DNA of 64,000 nt from Capitella teleta. Taxonomy: Eukaryota > Annelida > Polychaeta > Capitellidae. The translations under genes were made by a program, and so were the position numbers. Positions within the stretch are counted from its first letter, which is position 1. Every line of letters starts with the position of its first letter. Of this stretch, positions 1-11,000 are shown in pieces. The DNA lies in contig KB295394.1 in assembly GCA_000328365.1 (NCBI GenBank), positions 61,091-125,090 of the forward strand, in the 5' to 3' direction. A model generated the notes under the pieces. That model ran no database searches, was not told the DNA's origin, and was given only the letters and a program-made list of their open reading frames with translations.

Positions 1-1090
1 AAGCAGCAAGTGCTGCCTCTCCTCAGCCAAGGGGCTCCTCGCCCACGTCACGCATCTCGCTCACCCCCTGCCAGGCGCCTTGATCGCTATCAGCACAGAT
101 GCCTCAGATACTGGTGTTGGTACTGCCCTGGAACAGTGGGTCGATGGTGCTTGGCGACAGCTAGGCTTCTTCAGCCGTCATCTCTTCAGTGCTGAAACCC
201 GCTACAGCGTTTTTGACAGGGAGTTGCTCGCGAACGAGGGGTGTCGCTGCCTGCTGTTCACCGATCATCGACCTCTAGTACAAGCATGGAACAAGCATTA
301 AGACCCATGGTCTGCACGACAACAGCGCCACCTATCAATGATCGCGGAGTCTGTGCTTTCTGTGCATCACAGGACTGGCGCATCTAATGTCATTGCTGAC
401 TGCTAATCTCGTACACCTGTCACCCTCGACAGCAGAGCCCCCATCGTATTGTGTGACACATCACTCGGATATCCTTGCCCCATTGTTCCGCTGAGCCTTC
501 GCAGCAAGGGATTTGAGGTAGTGTACAGCCTCTTACATCCAGGTATTCGGGGCACACAGCGTTTACTTGGTTAGAGTTTTATGTGGCATTCTGATGTGAT
601 GTGTTCTGACATCGCAAGATGGTGTCGCAACTGCATCGCGTGTCAGCTGTCCAAGGTGCATCGTCACACCCGCACCCCTATTTGCCTATCCTTCTGCCGG
701 ATCGCGCCTTATTGCATATCCACGCGGACATCGTTGGTCCGCTGCCCCCTTCTAGGGGATGTGTTTACCTGTTCACCGTGATCATATACGAGATGGCCAG
801 AAGCTTTTACCAATGCCTGGTGCTACAGCTGACGAGTGTGCTCGCACGTTCATCGGTGGTTGGGTTACCCGCTTCGGCGTCCCACTGCACATCATGAGTG
901 ATCGAGGCTACTAGTTCATTTGGCGCTCTGTCCTTCTCTGGCTACCTCCTTTGGTGCCACTCTCCATCACACGACCAGCTACCATCCTCAATGGAACGGT
1001 TTGGTGGAGCGGCTCATCGCACGATGAAGGCGGCACTCCGCGCACGATTGACTGGCTCTCATTGGATAATACACCTTGCCAACGCACAAC
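1..1090 (+). mobile_element. Ty3/Gypsy-type LTR retrotransposon fossil (3' part of pol)
   Basis: Translated pieces on the plus strand resemble the RNase H region (about 40-300, with a DASDTGVG-type motif) and then the integrase zinc-binding and core regions (about 520-1090) of Ty3/Gypsy polyproteins. The left side is cut by the window edge and no LTR is seen here, so only the 3' part of pol is present. The copy is broken, with several breaks, and looks old. An antisense LINE piece abuts its right end. The family call rests on remembered motif order and not on a search. Confidence 0.75.
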
Positions 1091-1091
1091 A

Positions 1092-1395
1092 AGCAACTGA
1101 TCGACATATATGGAGAGCAACAGTTTTGCAGCAGCGGGACACATATTCCTATCCAAAAGCAAACCAAATAACTTAACAAAGTGTACCCAATTGAACGCTT
1201 TACTTGCATCCAAAAGAGTAACAAATACAGAGGAATTACCACAAACGTAGAAATCCACTACCTTGTTAAGAACAAAAGTGCATTGAGCAGTACTATGCTT
1301 TTGTTTGAAGCCAAACTGAAGATCGCTGGAACAAAGGACATCTGAGTGCTTCAATCAGATGACGTTATCTAGATATTTGCCAACAATACTGCTGA
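1092..1395 (-). mobile_element. LINE reverse-transcriptase fragment
   Basis: The minus strand encodes a non-LTR reverse-transcriptase piece. It holds the QFGFKQKHSTAQCTF motif, followed by FVTLLDASKAFNWVHF, the first catalytic-aspartate block (motif A). Upstream in the same direction the translation resembles the usual 'SSIVGKYLD' entry to these domains. Only about 100 codons remain; the catalytic YADD block and the endonuclease are absent, so it is a 5'- and 3'-truncated dead copy. It lies antisense to the LTR-element fossil beside it and may have inserted into it. CR1/Jockey-like affinity is a guess. Confidence 0.7.
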
Positions 1396-1420
1396 TACAA
1401 CATACATACATACATACATC
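1394..1420. repeat. CATA microsatellite
   Basis: A short run of the tetranucleotide CATA (about six copies) lies just after the LINE fragment. No function is implied. Confidence 0.7.
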
Positions 1421-1496
1421 AATTCATCTACTGCATTGATATGTACAACAATGCATGGCACTATTACAGGTGCACCGTTCTTGTGTAATCTTGCAT

Positions 1497-1815
1497 AGTG
1501 AGTGAGTGAGTGATTGGGGTTTTACGGCTCCACCCAAACCAATCGGATGATACGGGCGCCAGAACAGAAGGCCTGGGACCGGGGTTTTGTTATTGATAAA
1601 TCCCAAGGGTTCTTTATCCTACATACCACCATAGGCAGTAGTACACAGCACCCGGCCTGGTTATGCAATCGGGCAGTACTGCAGAGTCACTGAAGAATCA
1701 TAATTGTAATTCACAATCATAACACTGATTGGGTCTTGAACCCGGGACCTCGACCCCCACAGTTGGCATAGGATTGCAGTCAGCCGGTTTAACCCACTGA
1801 GCTATTCGGTGCCCT
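1497..1815 (-). mobile_element. tRNA-derived SINE, copy 1
   Basis: Read on the minus strand from about 1815, this begins like a tRNA. A box A-like TAGCTCAGTGGGTTAA is followed by a box B GGGTTCAAGACCC at 1731-1743, and then by a non-tRNA body containing CCCCGGTCCCAGGC and TTCTGGCGCC. A second, diverged copy of the same body lies at 27612-27918 in the same orientation. The RNA polymerase III boxes, the shared body and the roughly 310 bp length fit a tRNA-derived SINE. Exact ends and target duplications were not resolved. Confidence 0.65.
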
Positions 1816-2770
1816 CGTGTAATCTTGCATAATAGTAATTACAACATTTTTATATGTTGATATCTCATAAGCTATGTTAGTTGTAGTGTTGAAATTAACA
1901 GAGTATATTGCTAGCATACAAATCTTACAAAATCCTGAGGTTAAATGAGGTTGCAACAAGGCCAAGGTCATAGCAGTAATTAAAGCATTTAATTGCATAA
2001 ACTGATGATTATTTTGAATTGAGTAAATTTTTAAAATTTTATCAGTTGTATAAATCGTATGCCGTCGAGTCATCAAAGGATATAAGGATATTTGATATAT
2101 CAGAATATCAGTAGGTTTTTTGTCAAAATAATTTTAGGTGGCGCTTAACCTAATTTGTCACTTCCGTATTTCGATGACCAAAGTTTGTTACTGAATATTT
2201 TAAATTCGCTTATGATTGTAAATGAGTGAATAGCATTGATCAATGAGACCAATTATTTTGCATTACCACTGAAAGTTCGAAGGTCAAAGGTTGAAGGGCA
2301 AGGTCACAGGACTTTTCAAAGTTTCAAATTCGATCGCGACTAGCTCATTAACTAGTTATGCTAGCGACTTGTAACTGACATTAAATGATCCAGTGCATCT
2401 ATATGTAAAATAAAGCTAAGAAATATGACTGCTCTTAGATGCTCCGGTCATACGTAATCTTGCATAATAGCAATTGTGACTTATTCAAATGCTGATATCT
2501 CGGTCGTTATGCAAACTGTATAGTCTTAAAAATTGCATAGTATCTATCTAGCATATACAGCATACAAAATGCCAATTTGTAATGAGGTTGCTCTAAGATC
2601 AAGGTAATTATGATAATTAAAGCATTTAATTGCCTCTCTGAAAACTAATATGTTTTTGCTTCTCACAAGTTGGCGGCACATGTGATTCTGAGAGTTCCAA
2701 AGAAATTTATAGGTCGAAGGCCAAAGGTCAAGGTCACAGCGATTTATCAAAGTTTCAAATTAGATCTCTT
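1815..2770. repeat. Diverged tandem duplication with AAGGTCA-rich segments
   Basis: Two copies of a roughly 200 bp segment begin at about 1815 and 2452, each starting 'TAATCTTGCATAATAG' and containing 'ATTAAAGCATTTAATTGC'. Each is followed by a second shared segment, at about 2275 and 2705, with 'GGTCAAGGTCACAG' or close to it and then 'TCAAAGTTTCAAATT'. The order A-B-A-B shows an imperfect tandem duplication with a period of about 430-640 bp. The stretch holds no convincing coding region. Confidence 0.6.
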
Positions 2771-3765
2771 CTAGGTCAACCGAGTATAGTGGAAAGATTC
2801 CAGCACCATGGGCTAATATCGCTGCCATACATTTCGTTAACTATTGAACATTAATAAAGTATTTCAAAAGTTTTCCTTGATTACATCTCTGATTGATTTC
2901 TTGTTTTGATGTCACCCAATCCGCAATTGTTTCCGACATAGTCCTCAAATCCGTAATTTAGCTCTTATTCTACTCTCTTTTCGGCATTTTAGCGACAGTC
3001 TCGTCTGCTTTTCGGTTTTCTTGGCGCCGCAGGTTCTTGTTTCAAAGTGTTAGAATTCATGTTGCTGAAGATGATCGTGAATTGTAAAGGTAGGATCGTG
3101 CCCGTTTTCCAGTAAAACATTCAGGGAGGGTCTATATGTTGCAGTGACAGTGACAGTAATAGACCTGTCACCCTCCCTGGCCTGACTGAGTGAGCAGCCT
3201 CAGCAGGTCACAGTTCAGGTCAGGTGAGTGTCCTTAACTTATGTTAGACTTAGAGTAGCTGACATACTACAGCGAGCCCAATGGGTCTCAGACCTCGCCC
3301 GAGAATCTGTGCTAGACTTAGAGCCACTCAGACAGACTCACGGAGTCTGAGTCTGAGAGTGACAATGATATGAAAAGCCCATCTATGACAATCAATGACA
3401 GTCACACAGCTAGTTTAGTATACGTAACTGTAAGAACTATATGCATGCATGATCATTGCATGCAATGATGTGCAGCACTGTCACTGTCACTGTGACTGTA
3501 CTCACTGCTCAGTGTACTGTGCTGTTTGTACATGCGAGAGACTTGAAGGGTGCATGTTCTATGTTCTCACTTGACACAGATAAATCGGGCAAGGTCTACT
3601 TACACCTCTGCCTCGCTGTAGTATATAAGTATGTCAGCTAGTTCTCACTATATATAAATATGAGAATGACATATGAAAGCTGATGTGCCGATAACCTTTT
3701 GCGCATACGCAGAGCAGCGCAGTTGACCTCCTTTCAGAGGTGGGACAAACATTAAATTTTCTAAC
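2771..3765. other. Non-coding spacer with CACTGT/CAGTGA-rich low complexity
   Basis: No gene is recognisable. Between about 3110 and 3540 the sequence is rich in short CAGTGA, CTGAGT and CACTGT words and in small inverted repeats, for example a GGGAGGGT arm near 3125 and ACCCTCCC near 3170. This looks like locally slipped sequence. Confidence 0.4.
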
Positions 3766-3897
3766 ATGGTTTCAAGCGGAGAAATTGAATTGGCGAAGCG
3801 AAAAATTTAAGATTTACAGCGTTATATGAAAGATCGTGGTGTTTCTACTACAGGATATCGTAAAGTAGAATTAATGGAACTGTGTGTGTGTGTTTGA
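3766..3897 (+). pseudogene. SAP-domain-like relic
   Basis: From an ATG at 3766 the frame reads a short peptide, one stop (codon 15), then DLQRYMKDRGVSTTGYRKVE and LMELC. This matches the two-helix SAP pattern (hydrophobic-L-x-x-hydrophobic-L...G...G-x-K-x-E-L-hydrophobic). SAP modules bind DNA. Isolated SAP-like exons of this sort are often carried by repeat-associated genes in invertebrates. The in-frame stop and lack of flanking coding sequence argue for a relic. It could also be one exon of an unrecognised gene. Confidence 0.35.
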
Positions 3898-5092
3898 TGG
3901 CCTCCATCTTGAGTGAGATCCTGACTTTTCGAATGAAAATAAAATTTACTAAATCATGACAAAATTATGATGATTGATGATGCTGATTAACAAAATTTAC
4001 TATAAATTTGGTGCTTTAATTGAGATGTTTAATGGAGGCAATAATAGATAACTCCCTTGGTTCTGAGCTATATACGATGTATGAATGCATGAAAGAGATT
4101 CGAAGATCGATCAAAGATTTGTGCTTCAACTGTGATCCTTAACTTAGATCAAAGCAGGAATGCACATGGCACTTGAGATAGAAACGAACTCTTGTGCCAG
4201 CTAATTGCAATTGAAGTCACTCGGTGCCCCAATAAAGCAGTGTATGGGGCTCTCCAAAATAAATCATCAACTAAATGATTGGTTTGATTGTACACGTACA
4301 GCACATGATGTAAATAATGCACCCAATGAGTTGTACACAGTACATATAGATACACGCCAGATAACTTGAGTCTCTTGGCAACTGAGGGTTGACACTCCTA
4401 AAGAGTAGTTCCCGACCCATGGACAAAATGCTTCCAACAAATGCATGTGTCACTCGGTCGATGGGGAAATTTTCACGCCCTCAAGCTTTCACCCATGTTC
4501 GCAACTTGACAGGGTGACTGTCTGTTTTTTATGATGGAAAACATATTAAATTAAACATATTTACCCGATGAATGCATCCTCTGCAGGTTTCTTACTGTCC
4601 AAGCGACAGTTACCCCCTCCATATGCAGCGCTTCACTGGCATTTTTCAGAATTGTCAACATAGGAAAACGCGAAAAGAGCGAAAAGAAAAGCGCATCTAT
4701 CGAGCGCCGCACGCTAACTGATGTCATATTCGCTTGTTAAATCTCACACCAAGACTGTGTCTGCTCTTTAACTATGCTCTGCTCATATGCAGGGTTTTTA
4801 CTTCTGGGTTATCGGCACTTACCCAATTGGCTGGTACCCAATTAGCCCTACGCTGCCATAGGATGTCAGGTTACCTTTGAAATCCAAATAATTTAAGAAA
4901 TATTTTTTCCAGATGTTTGCCAATGAATGAACATGGACCGTCTTGGGGTGTTGATGTCTGCCTGTCAGGCTGTGAACACAGACAAAGTTACTGAGAGAAA
5001 GGTCTTGCATCCTTCCTAATTGATTTATATTCCTTAACTCTAGTGTAAATGTCATTTAAGGCACACAATCAGTTCTATTTTACAATTTATAG
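3898..5092. other. Upstream region of ATM; first exon not identified
   Basis: No convincing coding exon is seen. The ATM homology begins at 5093 with sequence equivalent to about residue 25 of human ATM, so a short first coding exon and the promoter should lie somewhere in this stretch or in the sequence just before it. No TATA box or other promoter can be assigned with confidence. Confidence 0.4.
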
Positions 5093-8000
5093 AAGCAGCT
5101 CGACATCATTCAGCGCGAACTGCTGGCTAAGCATGTTCTGGAAGGGCTGGACACCACAACCAGAGAGAAGCACTCAGGAAGAGACGAAAAGATCTTCACT
5201 TGGGACACCTTATTCCTGGTACGCTTACTGGTAAATTGCTGCTCCTTAATTGAGTTTCATCTCTTGGCAGGTAGCCAAAGATTACATGTGGAAAGAGCTG
5301 GCCACTTTACAGAAGGCTAAAAGCACAGCCACCACTCAGAAGAAACAGCAAGATGTATGTCGATTGATCAACCTTGTCACAAAGCAATCACACAGAAGTA
5401 TATCACTCCTTTCCTCTGATGATTCTTGCAAATTAACATTCCAATATTTAAGATGCTCCAAATCTGTCGGCCAACTTGGTGGTTGATCAAATACTGCTCG
5501 TTCTGAAAGATGAAGTTGCATGTGAGATGTTTGGCCAATTGCATTGTAACCTCCTCCAGAAGCGAATTCTACCCGAACGAAAGCACAGATCAGCAATAAA
5601 AACTGCTTCCTGGCAAAGTAAGGCCATGCTGACTTGATGTGACCCCATTATATTATTTATTGCTCAGAGCTACTCGCCGTGCACTTGGAATTGTTGATTG
5701 AACATCCGAAGAATTTTGATTGTCTCCTGATCGCTGAAACAATCTGCGGTCTGTCTCGTGGAGTCTGCGAATTCTGCGATCCTCAAGCGAGACACATTCT
5801 TCCTAAGATGTTGCCCTTCTTCGCAGATATCAAGTGAATTTCTCATAAACACTCAAGAATAATTCATTTTTAGATATTTCTTCAAAACAGAAACGAGAAA
5901 AGCAATTTCATTATCAACAAAATTGTCAAAGCTGCAACTGCCCTTTGCGGCCAATTAGCGTATGACAATCGCATTGGTGTGTGTAAATTTGGAGAGGATG
6001 TAGCAAAGTCATTACTTTGGCTGTTGGCCAACTCTCCTGCCGACTACCTCAAGGTTTGTTGCCCTGTGATTGTGCCACTTTTCATGTATGTTTGTGAACA
6101 GCATTCTGTGATTGAGTTTCTGCAAGTGCAAATGATGTGCCATCATCCGGGAGGGGCAAGGACCGCGCAGGAGGGCGCCATGGCTCATGATTGGGACGAA
6201 TGGAAGGTGATTTTACTCTTGGGTGGCATTTATATCTTCTCATTTTGAAAATTTTGCTCAGAGCCAGCTGCGGAAAATGTACGAAGTCATCTACATTCAA
6301 TTGCAGGAACTGCAAAGACAGGGAAAATTCCTCTCCAAGTAAGAAACCGCAAACATTTTTCCACATTTTGCTGTCACTTTTATTTGCAGCTCTGAATTGC
6401 ACGGCAGACAGATTTCTTGGTGCGATGATTTCTTCTGCCTGGCTGCTGATGTTTGTCAGCAGATGTTTGCTGATCACGCCTCCATAGTAGACGTCACGCA
6501 GACGTCATTCATGGATGCCGAGTCCGGATGCACTGCAGCCAAGAAGAGACGTCTCCAGAGTGGATGGTCCCTCCTCACCGAACGGTTGAGTGCTGCTGGA
6601 GAAAGGAGCTCAGTTCGGCCGTGGTACATCTCAAGAATCTGAATTTTTCATAATGTACTGGTTCTGGTTTTATTTTGGGGTAGGCTTCTGTTATTGAGCG
6701 AGTTGGTTAAACGACATCAGCAGTTCGTGCCAATTAACGAGGTAATGCCAGAGCTGCTAGGAGTGCTGTATCAGCTGTTCACAGACAGCAAACGCGGCGA
6801 GATGGTGTTGCAGCTACTCCGCTGCCTGCTGCATTTAAGTGGGTCATGTCACAGACAGAAGAACGAAATGTCTGAATTCACAGAGGAAAGTCTCTTGATT
6901 CTATGGAATAAAATCTGGCTGTGTACAATGAGGTATGTTTACCACACATGGATTTTCACGATTATTTATCATTTTGCTGTTTAGAACGCTGAGTTTTGGA
7001 AGTTGTAAGGAAGAGGCGTACCAACTGCTAGCATCCCTTGTGCGCTTGTCTTTGGTTTCACCAAGTCGTGACTTGTGGAGTCTGTTCGTTCCGTCGCAAT
7101 GTCCCTTCCATCCAGAAGCGATCCCTTTCCTATCAGCTTTCCTTCATCACCATCAGCTTCCTGAGGACTACCAGCCTCCTGTGATGGGTTGTGTGCATCA
7201 GGCTTATGAGGGCAACTACCCTCTCCGCCTCCAGCTCATAGATTGGTTGTTGCCCAATCAGAAGGACGCCAGCGATTGCAGTCCTCAAATCATCATTAAC
7301 ACGCCATCAGCTGAACTTGCCCATCTCTTGCTGTGTTTGTGCATGCGTGACACCATGGGAGCTACCTCATCCTACGCCTCAACAGCCTTGCACCCACTGG
7401 AAGATATCTTCTTGAAGAACTCTTTCATTATTCCAGTCTATGACAGTTTAAAACAGGAAAAGAAAGCCAGCACGTCAGAACGCATATCCAGCTGCTTAAC
7501 TGGAGTGTACGACAAAATGATTTCTGCGATTGTCCAGCAAACACGCCTAGTACTAGAACAGCCCAAAGAGGTATGCAGCACGTCATATGGCTTTTAATCA
7601 ATAACACAATATCTCTCTTGATTGCAGGCGGGTCGTATTGAGATATTTGCCTGGTATGCATCCTTTATAGGTAACATTATGAGCGAGTTTTTGGACGTTC
7701 TTTCTGAATCGTCAGAAATTGCTTCCATCTTGAACGTAGGTCAATAACTTTTGGGTCTGGTCATAGTTGTGACGATTTTTTTCCTTAATTGTAGGACTTG
7801 CTCAAGAAAATAACGCAATTGTTTCCCGACATGAAGATATCCGCGATGGATTCAGTTCTCATTCACTTAGCAGACTTATTTCATCTTTGTTCATCTGACA
7901 AATGTTTGGCGCGACTGATCCACTCTGCAACACCTGATGAACTTTTGAAGAAAATCATGTTTCTAGTCTTTGATGCTGTATGTGAAATTGTGAATCACAA

Positions 8001-11000
8001 AATCTAAAAATAACCTACATTTTGTCACAGGAGAAATGTACTGGAAATAACAACGGCTCAGTCAGACTCACGTCTTGCGATTTTGATGATTTTGATGTAG
8101 ATGGAAATGATGTCGGAACGGATCAACCGGATTCAGAAGACTCGTCTTCGGGACTTCAATCAGGTTTGGGATTCGCTGTATTTTCACCTTCAATATTCTG
8201 TATTTGCAGATCATGAGGGTCTCCTTTCAACATCCATGCTGTCTTCCAAAGATGCTAAACGCCTTAGAGCTGTCAGCCTGCTCTGCGAATGGTGTTGCCA
8301 TGGCGATGGAGAGAAGCGAATTCCTCCAGTCATGACGAAGCTCTTGGATTTGGTGGACGGTGAGAAAGACTGGTTTGATGTGGAGGAGGCCTTCAGTCTG
8401 CAAGCGGTGCGTCAATTCATCAAGCGCATAAATTAGTACTCGATTTGTTGCCTTCCGTCGATGATTAAACTTGAATGTCATTGAATTCTTTTGCAGTTTC
8501 AGTGCTTAGTTGAGGGATTGTGTTCTCCTGTTTGTTCTCCATCAAAAGATGCAATTGAGACTCTCATACAAAGCATGCAGTAAGCTCTACTCTGGTAATT
8601 TGTTTCTCGTCAAATCACTTATTGTTTCAGAATAAGCGGAAAATTCCACCACACGGATCCTACCATTGCCTCCGCCATTCTCAATCTGATGTCAGTAATG
8701 TTGAAACGGTTGAACGACAGTGGCGAAGAAACAACCAGCAACGCTTATGGGAACCTCAAGCGTTTGCTAATGGCATTCTAGTGAGCGTGGACGTTCATAC
8801 GTGGCGTGATGATCTAATTTTCTCCTGTGTAGCAAGCTGAGCAAAGACAGTCTCCCCTCTCAATGCAGAGAATCACTCGCCAACTGCATGTTCACTTTTG
8901 TTCAAGTCAGTTTTTCTATCAATAATTTTTTTGCCTCAACAAGTTTCTTTTCAGTTGGATCCGATGGCGAACAGCGCTGATGACGGTCGTTTGGAAATTT
9001 GCCAAATTTTACCCGATTTTCTTTTGGATCTCAGTCACAGAGTGCGAATGACCATGGCTGCTAATATGCATTGGTATTTTGCTATTAATCATTCTGTAAA
9101 CAAGATCAAATTGTTTTGTTTCAGTATTTTAATGGAAGAAGCTGACCAGTGTCCTGTGGCTGTGTTTGAAAGTGTCAACACCGTCATTCAGGAGGTCCTT
9201 CAGTTGCCGAGGAGGATGACCGTTGAGGAGCAGAAGGACGCCCTGCTCTGTCGCAGGAGCAGCTGCCTCAGAGCCCTTGCTGCCGTTTCCTGCCTTTGCC
9301 CTGCACTGGAAAAACATGCAATATTTGCGATGCTAGTCCCGGAAAACAATTTCACTACAAGTGATGTTTGTAAAGTGTTGGAGCAGTTAGTAACGCAGCT
9401 AGAATACCCAAACCTTGCTGCCCTTGTTGGTGCTCACATGCCGTACTTTGCCCATGAGTGGCTTCTGTGTAAATATTCACTTGACGAATTTCCTTGTCGC
9501 ATGATTGGCTTGAAAACAGCTGAAGACTTTTATCGGTACGTCTATCATGCTCCCCTGTTATGCATTCATTAAAATATATCTCTTCTATCAGCACTTATCA
9601 AGCAGTGCTTGTGCCGGCCGTCATCATGAACACTGACGCTACTTCCCTGGATGTCATAGCAAAAGTGCTGAAGATCTCCCCCGAAAACCTCCTGCAGCAA
9701 AACATTTCCAAAGTCGTGGTTCACATTTTTCCCTTCTTCTCACAAGCTGCGAAGAACGCGACTTCTGAACACCAAGTTAAACAAGCCTACAAATGCTATG
9801 AACTGGTGAAGGAATTCATTGATGAAGAACTCGTGGAAGCTGCTAGCAATGAACACCTGGAGGACATAGTTGTGGACGTTCTACTGAGATTGCAAGATCA
9901 GGAACTTATGGCTTCATCTAGAAAATGGAGGTAAGGAATCCGCTTTATAATTTGCGTTTTTTAACACTTCTCTCATAAGGTCGCTGGAAATGGCTCCTAA
10001 TTCGCCCGCACTCAGCCTCAACATGGTGATGTCTACACTTGAATACCTGACCGCTGAGGGGCCTCTTGTGGCCGCACTCGGACTTCGCCAGGACGGAATG
10101 TGGCGTGTGCTCATGAGTCTGTTGCAGGAAGTCTTCCACACACATCGCCCTCATGTGCGATTGAGATGCTTGAGTGCTTTTGGTCTGTTTGTACGTCAAC
10201 TGCTGAAGGAATTTCATTCTGCGCTGAGCGGCAATTGCGCTTTTGTTCTGCGATCCATCATTCACTTCACTCTTCTGTTGCTCAAACCGGCTGATCATAG
10301 GTGAGACTGTCGTCTCCCACTAAGGACTGAATATTACAGTGAAATCTTTTCAGTGACACAAACCTTGGAAACTACACTTTTGACATCAATTGTTTGTGTT
10401 GTGATCTGCTAACTGAGACGTGCGCTGTGGCTGTTCAGACGCAGCCTCAGGTCGGTTCTTGCTTCTCTTCTGCATTTCATCTTCTCTTTTTCCACCTCAG
10501 GACGTAAGCAGACATCTCTCTGAGATCGTCAGTCAGATTCTGCCGCATGCTATCCAAGAAAATTCCAAGTTCAGCTGCAAGGTTGGAGGATTTCTTGCTT
10601 TTTATTTCATTTTTTTTTTTATTCTTTTACTGTCTGTGCTTCATCAGTTTTCATTTATGAGAGCTGTCTAAGAATATAGATAAACACATAGGTTTACTGA
10701 AGCAATAATTTCAATGTGTGAAAATGTAGTCCTCTTCCAAGAACCTGCTACAGAAACCAACAACTCTGTTACACATTAGTAATTTTGTATGAATAAATTT
10801 ATTAAATTTCATTTCAGTGTATAGACCTGTACCCCTTTATCCGTAGTCACAGCCATAGTATTATCTCTCGCACTTAAACCCCAGGGTGAACTTGCTGTGT
10901 CCACCACATGCTGAATATAACGGCCGTCCTCACTGAACAACGACACTGCATCACTCGTAGCATCAGCCACCAAGATTTCATTATTCCGTGTAACAGCGAC

